A stretch of 64,000 nucleotides of DNA from Cryobacterium sp. (GCA_019639015.1 JAHBSS010000004.1:1-64000); one strand, 5' to 3'. Shown: positions 44,326-53,734, counted from the stretch's first letter. Numbers and translations: made by a program. The notes: a model not told the origin generated them from the sequence alone.

Positions 44326-45309
44326 CTACTTGCTTTCGTCAGTAGGAGGAGCAGGTGGTTGGCAAGGACCGTATGGTTGCAGGATCGAAGAACCACAGGC
44401 ATCTGTGATGTACTTCGGCTGCGGGCCCATGAACGGAATTGCTCCGACGATGCAAATGATTACGTAAATCACAAGCAACTTGATCGGGTGCCAACCGCGC
44501 ATGAGCAACCACCATGTCAAGACAACTAGTCCTAGAGGCAGTAGTCCCGGCAGAATCTTGTCGAGCACATCCTGCTGGATGTAGACAGTTGTGTTGTCTC
44601 CGGCGTGAACTGTCCAACCGACGTAGACCTTCACGAACTGTGCGGTTAGGGCACCGAGGACGATGTTACCTAGGACGCTAGCGCCCATGATGACCTTGTC
44701 CATCAAGCCCGACTTCAACACGGAGGTTACAAAGGATCTACCTTGCTTGAACCCCTGGGTGTAGAAGAAGTACCCGATTAGTAGCGTGAATGCCGAGATC
44801 AGTACGAAGTACAGAATCGGGCCGAGAGGGTTACCAGTAATTCCACTCAAGTCACCACTCTTTTGGGCTTCAGCCCCAAGACCGGTGACGCTAATGCCGA
44901 GTGCAATAAGTAGCGGTGTAACGATTCCTTGGCTGATCGTGTCACCGATTCCAGCCATCGGTCCCATCAAACCGGTCTTGGTCGAGGTGATGGCGTTGTC
45001 GGTGACATCTTCACCGTTGGCCTTTTGCTCTTCCATTGCGATCGTGATTCCGTGGATAACACCACCAATGTCTGGTGCAGTGTTGAAGAAGACCAAGTGA
45101 CGCTGTAGCGCCTCGCGAGTCTGCTCCTTGTCGCCGCCGTACAACCGCTTGATGATTGGGACCATTGCGTGGGCGAATGCCGATGCCTGGAGCCGCTCGT
45201 AGTTGTAGTTGGAGTGTGAGAAGAATGTCCAGATCAGCCACGACATTACTAGATCGCGCTTTGTGATCCTCTTCTCGCCAGCGTTCGCTGCTTTCTCTGT
45301 TGAACTCAT
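44326..45309 (-). CDS. Mannose-family PTS component IID
   Basis: One of the two membrane subunits of a mannose/fructose/sorbose-type PTS. The 327 residues begin with ITKRDLVMSWLIWTFFSHSNYNYERLQ and contain FFNTAPDIGGVIHGITIAMEE and GLMGPMAGIGDTISQG, all diagnostic of IID. Helices are concentrated in the C-terminal half. It overlaps IIC by 4 bp. The C-terminal PAPPTDESK tail is unusual but short. Confidence 0.95.
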   Translation of the reverse strand: MSSTEKAANAGEKRITKRDLVMSWLIWTFFSHSNYNYERLQASAFAHAMVPIIKRLYGGDKEQTREALQRHLVFFNTAPDIGGVIHGITIAMEEQKANGEDVTDNAITSTKTGLMGPMAGIGDTISQGIVTPLLIALGISVTGLGAEAQKSGDLSGITGNPLGPILYFVLISAFTLLIGYFFYTQGFKQGRSFVTSVLKSGLMDKVIMGASVLGNIVLGALTAQFVKVYVGWTVHAGDNTTVYIQQDVLDKILPGLLPLGLVVLTWWLLMRGWHPIKLLVIYVIICIVGAIPFMGPQPKYITDACGSSILQPYGPCQPPAPPTDESK

Positions 45310-46262
45310 CGTGAGGCCTCCGCTTCCTTAGCCTTGGTGAGTTTCTTGCTCTCCGGTTTAGCCGCAGTCTTGACTCGATCACCGAGGAAGGCAACGTGCA
45401 GGAAGGCAAGGGCTACACCGATAACGGCGAGAACCATGATCGAAACTTCGTTGCCAAGGACCACCATGATTAGGTATCCGACAAAGAAGTAAGGAATCGC
45501 GGTGCCCATGAATATGAACTTCATGTTCATCGCAATACCAATTGCTGGCAAAATTCCACCTGCAATTGCTAGTCCACCAAGCAACCAGACCGGGAACCCG
45601 TTGATTACGTCACCGATGAACTTTGCACCAAGGAAGACCGCGATGGTTACTGGTACGAAGGTGATCAGGAACAACCATGCCTGCGGGTAGAGCACGTTCG
45701 CGCGAATTACTCCGCCGACATCTGCTTTATCAGCTGCTCGGTCAGCCATGTGCATGAATGCCGAGTCGACGGTCATTCTTGCGTTCCAAATAACGGTTCC
45801 AAGGAGTCCGATCGGAACTGCGAGCGCGAGGGCCGCGCCGTAGTTCAGGCTACCGGCGATAGCGATGGTCGTACCGACCCATCCCGCCAGCCCTGGGTCA
45901 CCTGGAATTGCACCACCGGCGGAAATGAATCCGAGGTAGATCAGGTTAATTGCTGCTCCGATTAGGGCACCCTGTCCAGGGTTACCGAGAATCAGACCTA
46001 CAAGCAAACCGGCCACCAGTGGACGGTTCAACGTGTAGAAGCTGAGTCCAGCAATCCACGGCCCTTGTGATAGGTAGTAACCGAGGCCGATCAAGATCGC
46101 TTGAAACAGCGAAATTGTCACTGTTTCAGTCGGTGCGGCTTCGGTAAGCGTCATCGCCTGGACCGCGGTCGGGATCCCGATGATGACGAGCAAAGTCGAG
46201 ATGGTCAGCGAAATTTTCGCATTACGCGAAAGCCGCCACCTCACTTTCGCTGTCTTTGACAT
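45306..46262 (-). CDS. Mannose-family PTS component IIC
   Basis: The second membrane subunit, forming the substrate path with IID. The 318-residue protein has about 7-9 helices, with GLILGNPGQGALIGAAINLIYLGF and PGDPGLAGWVGT as family markers. It has a basic 25-residue N-terminal extension (SKTAKVRWRLSRNAK) and a Lys-rich C-terminus. It overlaps IID by 4 bp. Confidence 0.94.
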   Translation of the reverse strand: MSKTAKVRWRLSRNAKISLTISTLLVIIGIPTAVQAMTLTEAAPTETVTISLFQAILIGLGYYLSQGPWIAGLSFYTLNRPLVAGLLVGLILGNPGQGALIGAAINLIYLGFISAGGAIPGDPGLAGWVGTTIAIAGSLNYGAALALAVPIGLLGTVIWNARMTVDSAFMHMADRAADKADVGGVIRANVLYPQAWLFLITFVPVTIAVFLGAKFIGDVINGFPVWLLGGLAIAGGILPAIGIAMNMKFIFMGTAIPYFFVGYLIMVVLGNEVSIMVLAVIGVALAFLHVAFLGDRVKTAAKPESKKLTKAKEAEASR

Positions 46263-46289
46263 ACTTCAGACTCCATTCGAGTTGGTTGC

Positions 46290-46766
46290 CTATGGGGCAA
46301 CTGATGAGAAGGTCACAACGGGGTCATCCGCGACTATGCGAATTTCCACCTTCGTGCCCTTTCGCTCAAGTTCACGCATCGTTTCTATTTCGGCAGGGCT
46401 TGCAGAAATGTTTCGATACAGACTTGAGCGGCCTGTAGCTGCACCCATTCCGCCGATGTTCAGCACCGGAATGGGTACACCGAGCTCCACCATGCGAAGC
46501 GCCGCCAACGGCGAACGCATCAGGATGAAAGCCCGGTCGGTTGACTCCGCTAGCTCCTTTATGCGAGCTATCGAATCATCCACCGTATAAACCTCGACGT
46601 TTACTCCCGGAGGGGCGGCGAGGACGAGTACATCGCTTAGAAACTCATCTGCAGCAGTTTCGTCGTCAGCGACCACGATTACATCTGCACCAAGCGCGCG
46701 ATACCAAACAGCGATGACTTGCCCATGAATCAGGCGGTCATCAATTCGAACTAATGAGAGGGTCAT
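46290..46766 (-). CDS. Mannose-family PTS component IIB
   Basis: A cytosolic subunit that passes phosphate from IIA to the sugar. The phospho-accepting His is H14 in RIDDRLIHGQV, followed by the typical IVVADDETAADEF segment. The 158-residue length is normal. The ATG at 46766 has AGGAGG about 10 nt upstream. A separate IIA gene lies upstream instead of the IIAB fusion of E. coli ManX. Confidence 0.95.
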   Translation of the reverse strand: MTLSLVRIDDRLIHGQVIAVWYRALGADVIVVADDETAADEFLSDVLVLAAPPGVNVEVYTVDDSIARIKELAESTDRAFILMRSPLAALRMVELGVPIPVLNIGGMGAATGRSSLYRNISASPAEIETMRELERKGTKVEIRIVADDPVVTFSSVAP

Positions 46767-46812
46767 ATGTCAGTGCCTCCTTGCACCCTTGTTTTTCAAT
46801 TGAAGATCGTTG

Positions 46813-47202
46813 TTACTCAACTGAGGCCTTCACATAACGGATTTGAGCAACGGTCTCTTCAAGCGCAACTTCGCTGTCAAACTCCACGCCTTCAGGCATG
46901 AGCGCGATCTCAAGTAATAGCGGCAAACTGGCGCCAGCGATTATCCAGCGGACGCTTTCATGAGCGCCACTTTTTACAACAAGGTTTGCGACGTTATCCG
47001 GGGTTCCTCCGGCTAGATCGGTAAGAATTAGTTCGACCGGTCTCTCAGAAAGACGCTCGAGCATCCGTGCTCTGAAGTCTTGCGGAGTCTCGCCGGGAAA
47101 CAACCCCATAGCGCTAACTTGTGAAAGTTCGCCACCAATCATTCGTGCACTGCTTAGGAGGGCCTCTGGAAGTTCACCGTGACCGGCGATAAGAATTTCC
47201 AT
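46813..47202 (-). CDS. Mannose-family PTS component IIA
   Basis: Accepts phosphate from HPr at H8 in LIAGHGELP and passes it to IIB. The 129-residue protein also shows LFPGETPQDF and LTDLAGGTPDNVA, the latter the family nucleotide-loop-like motif. It is the first gene of the operon. GGAGG lies 11 nt before the ATG at 47202, and a promoter with a palindromic operator lies directly upstream. Confidence 0.95.
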   Translation of the reverse strand: MEILIAGHGELPEALLSSARMIGGELSQVSAMGLFPGETPQDFRARMLERLSERPVELILTDLAGGTPDNVANLVVKSGAHESVRWIIAGASLPLLLEIALMPEGVEFDSEVALEETVAQIRYVKASVE

Positions 47203-47227
47203 AGATTACAAAGCCTCCACTTGATTC

Positions 47228-47255
47228 TGAAAAACTTTTCATTGTAAGATTTTCA
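47228..47255. promoter_or_regulatory. Candidate SorC-type operator in front of the PTS operon
   Basis: TGAAAA-AC-TTTTCA is a perfect inverted repeat at 47228-47241 touching the downstream edge of the -10 box. A further TTTTCA half-site lies at 47250-47255 in the promoter spacer. A repressor bound here would block the promoter. The divergent SorC-family gene is the likely regulator. Confidence 0.6.
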
Positions 47256-47270
47256 TCTACTGCGTGTCTA
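47241..47270 (-). promoter_or_regulatory. Promoter of the PTS operon
   Basis: On the minus strand, TAGACA (47265-47270), an 18-bp spacer and TACAAT (47241-47246). The leader would be about 32 nt and includes the ribosome-binding site of the IIA gene. Confidence 0.65.
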
Positions 47271-47337
47271 TCAGTGTTCTAGATGGAAGTCAAGCGAAGA
47301 TCGCAGTACGAATTCAACGCAATGGAGCGGAGGCACA

Positions 47338-48330
47338 ATGGGAAGAAAAGCATCAACCCCCGAAGACTCAATGCTCAGACTCGTGGCGCACCTCTATTAC
47401 GTGAGGGAATTGAACCTCGCGGAGATAAGCGAAATCACATCCCTCTCCCCTGCAACTATTTCGAGGATGAACAAGCTTGCGCGGGAAAGAAAAGTTGTCA
47501 CAATAAGCGTCGCTTCTGCGGATGTTGATTTTGACGATCTTGCGATGCAATTGAGCGCACATTTGGGTAGCACCTTTATTGTCACACCCGGTCACCGAGT
47601 CGACTTGGCGAAAGAATCGCGAATTTGTGGAGCCGCGGCCGCGCCCTACGTGCTGGAACGCTTGCCGGACGAAGGGATCGTTGGCATAGCAGCCGGGCAC
47701 ACGCTAAACGGCATGCTTTCCTCGATTCGAAAACTTTCAAGACCAAGACTTGGAATCATCCCTCTAATGGGTGGCTGGAATGCGGGATACCCACACCTAG
47801 ACGCGAACTCCTTGGTGAGAAGCTTCGCCGAACGGTTTCAAGCTACAAGCTACCCTTTGCACGCACCGGCAGTTTGCGACTCCGTAGAATCACGTCGAAC
47901 AATCATGCTCAACGAGACTGTGCGAATTACCACCGAAAAGTGGGATCACTTGAACGCCGCTATATACGGGATCGGAGCCTTCTCGCCAACACGGTCAACT
48001 TCAAATGCGTGGACCGGGAGTACGGAACCGAGCATGTCCAAGGAATTCATTCAGCTAGGAATCGTCGGAAACGTTCTCGGTCATTTGTACGACCTTAATG
48101 GTAAGTTCATCCGCCACGAATGGACCGACCGATTAGTTGCGGTGAGTCTAGAGCAACTAAAACGCACACCCACCTCGATCGCCGTGCTTTGCGGTGAAGA
48201 CAAAGTTAAGGCATTAGTCGGACTTGCCAGAACCGAACTGCCAACGCTCATCATCACCGACGACTTGACTGCGATGGCAACCCTCGAATACTTGCAACGC
48301 GAGGCGTCCAAGCTAGTAAGTTCCGCCTAA
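47338..48330 (+). CDS. SorC/DeoR-family sugar-binding transcriptional regulator
   Basis: A 330-residue regulator with an N-terminal helix-turn-helix (LNLAEISEITSLSPATISRMNKLARE, about 25-52) and a C-terminal phosphosugar-binding domain with VGIAAGHTLNGML, IIPLMGGWN and YGIGAFSP. SorC proteins typically sense a phosphorylated sugar intermediate. It is divergent from the PTS operon and probably controls it through the palindrome in between. GGAGG lies 5 nt before ATG 47338. Confidence 0.93.
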   Translation: MGRKASTPEDSMLRLVAHLYYVRELNLAEISEITSLSPATISRMNKLARERKVVTISVASADVDFDDLAMQLSAHLGSTFIVTPGHRVDLAKESRICGAAAAPYVLERLPDEGIVGIAAGHTLNGMLSSIRKLSRPRLGIIPLMGGWNAGYPHLDANSLVRSFAERFQATSYPLHAPAVCDSVESRRTIMLNETVRITTEKWDHLNAAIYGIGAFSPTRSTSNAWTGSTEPSMSKEFIQLGIVGNVLGHLYDLNGKFIRHEWTDRLVAVSLEQLKRTPTSIAVLCGEDKVKALVGLARTELPTLIITDDLTAMATLEYLQREASKLVSSA

Positions 48331-48374
48331 TCCCCAGTAAGCCAATCGTGAGAGAGGATGACGGTGCCCTCGCG

Positions 48375-48380
48375 TAATCT
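48375..48380 (+). promoter_or_regulatory. -10 box of radA (leaderless)
   Basis: TAATCT lies 6 nt before the radA ATG at 48387. Confidence 0.5.
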
Positions 48381-48386
48381 GTCATC

Positions 48387-49745
48387 ATGGCTCGATCGGT
48401 TACCAACTACCAGTGCACCGAGTGCGGCTGGAACACGATCAAGTGGGTTGGCCGCTGTGGTGAATGCCAAGCTTGGGGGACGGTTATTGAAAAGGCCGAA
48501 CCTCAAGGTCTAAGCAAGAGAGTTACCCCAATCAGACCTACTCCTCAGCGAACCGCAAGACCGATTACAGATATCGAAAGCGCCGAGGCGGCGCACCGAC
48601 CGACCGGAATCGCAGAGTTTGATCGAGTCCTGGGTGGCGGCATTGTTGACGGTTCAACGATTTTGTTGAGCGGGGAACCCGGTGTCGGCAAGTCGACGCT
48701 ACTGCTCGAGGTGGCATCCAAAGCCGCGCGTCAAGGGCTCCGAGTTCTGTATGTTTCCGCGGAAGAATCGGTGAGCCAAGTACGACTTCGGGCTGGACGC
48801 ACCGGAGCGCTAAGCGATCAACTCCACCTTGCCGCCGAGACAGATTTGGCGACGATACTTGGGCACATTGACGACCTCGAGCCGAACCTTCTAATAGTTG
48901 ACTCCGTTCAGACCGTTTCAAGTTCGCTAAGCGATGGCTTCGCAGGCGGACCATCCCAAGTTCGTGAAGTTGCCGGCACCCTGATTCGGGTTGCGAAAGA
49001 TCGCGAGCTTCCAGTGTTGCTTGTGGGTCACGTCACCAAAGACGGTTCAATTGCTGGTCCTCGTTTACTTGAACATCTAGTGGATGTTGTCTGTCAGTTC
49101 GAAGGTGATCGACAGACAGCGCTTCGCTTCATTCGAACCCTCAAGAACCGATTCGGACCGACCGATGAAGTTGGCTGCTTTGAGATGACCGGCGAAGGGA
49201 TCGCCGAGGTTCCTGATCCGAGCGCGCTCTTCTTGAGTCGCAATAGTCAATCCGTGAGTGGAACTTGCGTGACCATTGCAATCGAAGGCAGACGCGCATT
49301 GCCAGTTGAGATCCAAGCACTAATCGTGCCGAGTTCGAGTCCACAACCAAGACGCGTTGTTAGTGGAGTGGACTCTGCCCGAGTTGCGATGTTACTTGCG
49401 GTGTTGGAAAGAAGGGCGCGACTAGGTTTTGGCGACAAGGACGTTTACGTCTCGACGGTCGGCGGCATCCGAGTGGTTGAACCTGGTGCGGATTTAGCGA
49501 TCGCGTTGGCTCTGGCAAGTGCCCATCACGACCGGCCAATAAGCTCTCGGACCGCGGCGCTTGGCGAAGTGAGCCTAGCTGGGGAGATCCGCGCGGCATC
49601 GAACGCCAACAGGAGGATTGCCGAAGCCAAACGCCTTGGATTCAGTACCGTTTTGGATTCCGAGTGTGGGCAATTGAAGGCCGCGGTACAGCGGGCTCTC
49701 CCAAACGGTTCGATGCCGAGTGTGGATGACCAACCTGCGTTCTAA
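48387..49745 (+). CDS. radA: DNA repair protein RadA
   Basis: A RecA-like helicase that helps branch migration in recombination. The 452 residues have an N-terminal C4 zinc finger (CTECGWNTIKWVGRCGEC, about 10-27), Walker A GEPGVGKST, the RadA-specific KNRFG motif (TLKNRFGPTDEVG) and a C-terminal Lon-like domain with FGDKDVYVSTVGG. All key residues are present. It is convergent with the following hypothetical gene. Confidence 0.96.
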   Translation: MARSVTNYQCTECGWNTIKWVGRCGECQAWGTVIEKAEPQGLSKRVTPIRPTPQRTARPITDIESAEAAHRPTGIAEFDRVLGGGIVDGSTILLSGEPGVGKSTLLLEVASKAARQGLRVLYVSAEESVSQVRLRAGRTGALSDQLHLAAETDLATILGHIDDLEPNLLIVDSVQTVSSSLSDGFAGGPSQVREVAGTLIRVAKDRELPVLLVGHVTKDGSIAGPRLLEHLVDVVCQFEGDRQTALRFIRTLKNRFGPTDEVGCFEMTGEGIAEVPDPSALFLSRNSQSVSGTCVTIAIEGRRALPVEIQALIVPSSSPQPRRVVSGVDSARVAMLLAVLERRARLGFGDKDVYVSTVGGIRVVEPGADLAIALALASAHHDRPISSRTAALGEVSLAGEIRAASNANRRIAEAKRLGFSTVLDSECGQLKAAVQRALPNGSMPSVDDQPAF

Positions 49746-49754
49746 AGACGACGC

Positions 49755-49808
49755 GAGTTTCGATCCGATTTCGGACACTTGCGGCGAACCGTTGATACCT
49801 CGAAACTC
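49755..49808. terminator. Candidate terminator/cruciform between radA and the next gene
   Basis: GAGTTTCGA (49755-49763) and TCGAAACTC (49800-49808) form a perfect 9-bp inverted repeat in the 61-bp gap between convergent stop codons. Inside it TCCGA-TT-TCGGA makes a second small hairpin. There is no T-tract, so intrinsic termination is uncertain. Confidence 0.4.
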
Positions 49809-50400
49809 AGTTCAGCAAGAACTGCACATCGTTGGAAGCGAGATCTCCAAGCGTGATGTTCAAGTGGTAGCTGGCACCTCCCGCGGGAACAGCCGGCCTG
49901 CTCGAATTGCAAGTAGTTGCGGATGAGCGAGTTCGATCCCAAGTCAAGGGGCTCGTAGATTGTGGGATGTTTGGCTCCAGCACGACGTTAGCGTCGACTG
50001 GGTCTTGCTGACAGTCGGTGGATTTCCAATAGGTCTCGCTGCCGCTAGTGATCGTGAAGACCTGCTTTGTGGTACCCGCGTTGATCGTGCAAGGTACGGC
50101 ACCTTCATTGGTCAGCGTCAAGATCAATTGCGGGTTCTCACCGGGCGCGTAATTTGATTTGTTGGTAGCGGCGGTCAGTTTTATGACACCCGGTGCACAC
50201 GCCTTGCTGGGGTCGACAGTTTGGGATGCTGAAGGCTTTGGCTGCTTCGTGTCGGAAGGGTTCGGAGATTTTCCCCTAGGTTGAATCACAATCAGCACAA
50301 CAATGGCGATAACGGCTAGCAACAGTAACGCAACGACTGCGCGCCTACGCCAGTACACGCTAGCCGGTTGGGGGCCAACCGGATTCCGGAAGGTCGACAT
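49807..50400 (-). CDS. Membrane-anchored extracytoplasmic protein of unknown function
   Basis: A 197-residue protein with a basic N-terminus (YWRRR), one membrane helix (about 21-41), a Ser/Pro-rich linker and an outer domain of about 125 residues. That domain looks like a beta-sandwich (VIKLTAATNKSNYAPGENPQLILTLTNEGAVPC) and has four Cys, enough for two disulfides. I recognise no named family; similar proteins are found next to radA in Microbacteriaceae. ATG 50400 has TACCCT 6 nt upstream. Confidence 0.75.
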   Translation of the reverse strand: MSTFRNPVGPQPASVYWRRRAVVALLLLAVIAIVVLIVIQPRGKSPNPSDTKQPKPSASQTVDPSKACAPGVIKLTAATNKSNYAPGENPQLILTLTNEGAVPCTINAGTTKQVFTITSGSETYWKSTDCQQDPVDANVVLEPNIPQSTSPLTWDRTRSSATTCNSSRPAVPAGGASYHLNITLGDLASNDVQFLLN

Positions 50401-50406
50401 GAATCA

Positions 50407-50412
50407 AGGGTA
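50407..50412 (-). promoter_or_regulatory. -10 box of the membrane-anchored protein gene
   Basis: TACCCT on the minus strand lies 6 nt before ATG 50400; leaderless start. Confidence 0.45.
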
Positions 50413-50517
50413 TGTCGCTAGAACCTCAAGATTGCATCGACTCTCGGCGAGTCCCTGGGATGGTCTACCGGATTGAACTGCGCGATTGCGGTTTCTTCGT
50501 CGCAGTGCCCGCGTGAA

Positions 50518-51021
50518 CTATTTGAGTTGCTTGATCATCCGAGTGTTTCCAAGGGTGTTTGGTTTCACCCGAGCCAGGTCGAGAAACTCGGCAACGCCTT
50601 CATCTGGGGAGCGGACGAGTTCGGAATAAACATTCGTATCTATTGCACCCTCTGTCATGACTTCGAAGCCGTGGCGAGCAAAGAAGTCGACCTCAAATGT
50701 TAGGCAAAACAGGCGGGTGAGCCCTAGCGCTCTGGCATCCGACTCTAATTGAGCAAGGAGTGCGTGACCGACACCCTTGTTTCGCCATTGCTCTGCTGCT
50801 GCCAGAGTTCGTATTTCGGCGAGATCTTCCCACATGACATGTAAGGCGCCGCATCCGACTCTGTTGCCTTGCTCGTCTTCTGCGATTCGAAACTCTTGAA
50901 CTGACTCGAAGAACACAACCGTTTCTTTGCCAAGCAGAATCCTGCGTTGAACGTAAGGTCCGACGAGTTCGCGGATGAACCAAACATCGCTCGTACGCGC
51001 CGGCCGCACCGTAAAACTCAT
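50518..51021 (-). CDS. GNAT-type amino-acid N-acetyltransferase (N-acetylglutamate synthase-like)
   Basis: A 167-residue single-domain GNAT enzyme with the acetyl-CoA loop EQWRNKGVGHALLAQLE and the CLTFEVDFFARHGFE segment. It resembles the short ArgA-type N-acetylglutamate synthases of actinobacteria (mycobacterial Rv2747 type), which begin arginine synthesis. That fits argG at 1.4-2.8 kb, but specificity is not proven. ATG 51021 has TAGAGT 6 nt upstream. Confidence 0.82.
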   Translation of the reverse strand: MSFTVRPARTSDVWFIRELVGPYVQRRILLGKETVVFFESVQEFRIAEDEQGNRVGCGALHVMWEDLAEIRTLAAAEQWRNKGVGHALLAQLESDARALGLTRLFCLTFEVDFFARHGFEVMTEGAIDTNVYSELVRSPDEGVAEFLDLARVKPNTLGNTRMIKQLK

Positions 51022-51027
51022 ATGCAG

Positions 51028-51033
51028 ACTCTA
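51028..51033 (-). promoter_or_regulatory. -10 box of the N-acetyltransferase gene
   Basis: TAGAGT on the minus strand lies 6 nt before ATG 51021; leaderless start. Confidence 0.5.
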
Positions 51034-51037
51034 TCTG

Positions 51038-51151
51038 CCCCAATTCGCTTTCATTATTCAGGAGTTTTGTCCGAAATCCGGTGTTCAACTGTCACACCTG
51101 CCTCAGGAGTTCACGTTGGTACCAAGAACTCCTGAATAATGAAAGTTGGGG
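51038..51151. repeat. Long palindromic intergenic element (MITE-like)
   Basis: Perfect 19-bp inverted repeats, CTTTCATTATTCAGGAGTT at 51048-51066 and its complement at 51127-51145, are separated by 60 bp. A further CCCCAA/TTGGGG pair lies outside, with a 4-nt offset on the left. The 60-bp centre holds another copy of TCAGGAGTT and a small GGTGT/ACACC stem. The element fills the gap between clpC and the acetyltransferase gene. No ORF, no T-tract and no clear target duplication are seen. Confidence 0.7.
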
Positions 51152-51152
51152 G

Positions 51153-53642
51153 TTACTTGGCTAGTTCTGCGGCTTCCAGGGCGTCGATTTCTTCGCGGCC
51201 CGGCTGGCGGGTTGTCGTGAACACGAACTCGCCACCCTTGAAGTCAACATGGACGTGATCGCCAGCATTTAGTTCACCCTGCAGGATGCGCTCGCTCAAC
51301 TTGTCCTCAACCTCGCGTTGCATCGCACGACGCAACGGTCTCGCGCCGAGAGCCGGATCGAAACCTAGCTCGATCAGTTGCTCCTTGGCGGGAACGGTGA
51401 GTTCGACAGTCAAGTCGCGATCCATCATCCGGTCAGCCAGTCGCTTCGTGAACAGATCAACAATCTGCAGAAGCTCGGCCTTGCTCAGTTGCGGGAACAC
51501 GATCGTCTCGTCGACGCGGTTCAAGAACTCGGGCTTGAAGTGCTTCTTTAGCTCCTCGACAACCTTTGCGCGCATCCGTTCGTAACCCGTCGTCGGATCA
51601 CCCTCGACTTGGAACCCGACAGGGCCGCCCGCGATGTCCTTGGTTCCAAGGTTCGTGGTCATGATGATCACGGTGTTCTTGAAGTCGACAACGCGACCCT
51701 GACCGTCGGTCAGTCGACCTTCTTCAAGAATCTGCAGTAGCGAGTTGAAGATGTCCGGGTGTGCCTTTTCGATCTCGTCGAACAGCACTACACTGAACGG
51801 CTTGCGGCGCACCTTCTCGGTGAGTTGGCCACCATCCTCAAATCCAACGAAGCCTGGAGGGGCACCAAACAGCCGGGAGACCGTGTGCTTTTCGCCATAC
51901 TCACTCATGTCAAGCGAGATCAAAGCGTTCTCGTCATCGAACAAGAACTCGGCTAGAGCCTTCGCAAGTTCAGTTTTTCCGACACCGGTTGGGCCAGCAA
52001 AAATGAACGAACCGGATGGGCGCTTCGGGTCTTTCAGACCGGCACGCGTTCGACGAATCGTCTTTGCAAGCACAGATACTGCTTCGTCTTGACCGATGAC
52101 ACGCTCATGCAAGGCCTTCTCCATGAACACGAGCCGCGCGGTTTCTTCCTCGGTCAACTTGAACACCGGGATGCCGGTAGCAGCAGCGAGCACTTCAGCG
52201 ATCACGCCTTCATCGACAACTCCGGTAGAACCGGATTCACCGTTCTTCCATTGCTTTTCGAGTCGAAGCCTCTCACCGAGCAACTTCTTTTCTTCGTCGC
52301 GCAAGTTCGCGGCTTTCTCAAAGTCCTGCTCATCAATGGCGGCTTCCTTTTGGCCGCGCACTCCCGCAATCTTGTCGTCGAGTTCACGTAACTCCGGTGG
52401 GGATGACAGGATCGAGAGCCTCAAACGGGCGCCAGCTTCATCGATCAAGTCAATTGCTTTATCCGGCAGGAACCGGTCGCTCACGTAGCGGTCTGCGAGG
52501 TTTGCAGCCGAGACGAGTGCACCATCCGTGATTGAAACCTTGTGGAACGATTCGTACTTGTCGCGCAGACCCTTCAAGATGTTGATGGTGTGCGGGATCG
52601 TCGGCTCGTGCACTTGCACCGGCTGGAAACGACGTTCAAGCGCGGCATCCTTCTCGAAGTGCTTGCGGTACTCGTCAAGTGTTGTCGCACCGATCGTCTG
52701 AAGTTCGCCACGAGCCAAGAGCGGCTTCAGGATGCTCGCAGCATCGATCGCACCCTCCGCAGCTCCAGCGCCAACAAGAGTGTGAATCTCATCAATGAAC
52801 GTGATGATGTCGCCGCGAGTGCGGATCTCCTTGGTGACCTTCTTCAGTCGCTCCTCGAAGTCACCGCGGTAACGGCTACCGGCGATGAGGCTGCCCAAGT
52901 CCAGAGTGTAAAGCTGCTTGTCTTTCAAAGTTTCAGGAACATCCCCGCGAACAATCGCTTGGGCAAGACCTTCAACTACCGCCGTCTTACCAACGCCCGG
53001 TTCACCAATTAGCACCGGGTTGTTCTTGGAGCGACGAGAAAGAATCTGCATGACGCGTTCCATCTCTTTTTCGCGCCCAATTACCGGGTCGAGCTTTCCG
53101 TCACGAGCGGCCTGAGTCAGGTTGCGACCAAACTGGTCGAGAATCTGCGAGCCAGCCTGGGCGCTGGCTTGTTCGTTTGCTCCAACCTGAACTTGCTCTT
53201 TGCCTTGGTAACCAGACAGTTGCTGGATGACTTGCTGGCGGACACGGTTCAGGTCCGCCCCGAGCTTCACAAGCACTTGTGCCGCAACGCCTTCACCTTC
53301 GCGAATCAGGCCAAGCAATACGTGCTCGGTGCCGATGTAGTTGTGGCCAAGCTGAAGCGCCTCGCGCAGGGACAACTCAAGAACTTTCTTCGCACGAGGA
53401 GTGAACGGGATGTGACCGGTAGGTTGCTGCTGTCCCTGGCCGATCGTGTCTTGCACTTGCTCACGCACGGCATCCAATGAAATTCCAAGCGACTCGAGTG
53501 CCTTGGCTGCGGCGCCCTCACCCTCGTGAATCAAGCCGAGTAGCAAGTGCTCCGTGCCGATGTAGTTGTGGTTCAGCATCTTGGCTTCTTCTTGAGCCAA
53601 GACGATTACGCGGCGAGCCCTATCGGTGAATCTCTCAAACAT
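51153..53642 (-). CDS. clpC: ATP-dependent Clp protease ATP-binding subunit ClpC
   Basis: A Hsp100 unfoldase that feeds substrates to ClpP. The 829 residues are arranged as a double Clp-N domain (about 1-145), AAA+ domain 1 with Walker [12 protein letters not shown], a UVR/coiled-coil M domain ([19 protein letters not shown]), AAA+ domain 2 with [11 protein letters not shown], and the C-terminal D2-small domain. GAGGAG with AAAGG precedes the ATG, so it has a normal leader. Confidence 0.97.
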   Translation of the reverse strand: MFERFTDRARRVIVLAQEEAKMLNHNYIGTEHLLLGLIHEGEGAAAKALESLGISLDAVREQVQDTIGQGQQQPTGHIPFTPRAKKVLELSLREALQLGHNYIGTEHVLLGLIREGEGVAAQVLVKLGADLNRVRQQVIQQLSGYQGKEQVQVGANEQASAQAGSQILDQFGRNLTQAARDGKLDPVIGREKEMERVMQILSRRSKNNPVLIGEPGVGKTAVVEGLAQAIVRGDVPETLKDKQLYTLDLGSLIAGSRYRGDFEERLKKVTKEIRTRGDIITFIDEIHTLVGAGAAEGAIDAASILKPLLARGELQTIGATTLDEYRKHFEKDAALERRFQPVQVHEPTIPHTINILKGLRDKYESFHKVSITDGALVSAANLADRYVSDRFLPDKAIDLIDEAGARLRLSILSSPPELRELDDKIAGVRGQKEAAIDEQDFEKAANLRDEEKKLLGERLRLEKQWKNGESGSTGVVDEGVIAEVLAAATGIPVFKLTEEETARLVFMEKALHERVIGQDEAVSVLAKTIRRTRAGLKDPKRPSGSFIFAGPTGVGKTELAKALAEFLFDDENALISLDMSEYGEKHTVSRLFGAPPGFVGFEDGGQLTEKVRRKPFSVVLFDEIEKAHPDIFNSLLQILEEGRLTDGQGRVVDFKNTVIIMTTNLGTKDIAGGPVGFQVEGDPTTGYERMRAKVVEELKKHFKPEFLNRVDETIVFPQLSKAELLQIVDLFTKRLADRMMDRDLTVELTVPAKEQLIELGFDPALGARPLRRAMQREVEDKLSERILQGELNAGDHVHVDFKGGEFVFTTTRQPGREEIDALEAAELAK

Positions 53643-53734
53643 CCTTTACTCCTCGCGACACGTATTCGATAAATGTCGCTATATCGAGGGTAACGATGCG
53701 GAGCCTTGCAATCTGCCCCTGTTCGCCACAGGCG

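Noticed and set aside
37899..47202. The PTS operon as a recent mobile island
   Set aside because: No integrase, transposase, tRNA-junction repeat or clear shift in composition by eye. The tRNA-Ser at 37.3-37.4 kb lies close to one edge, but no repeated tRNA fragment was found at the other edge.
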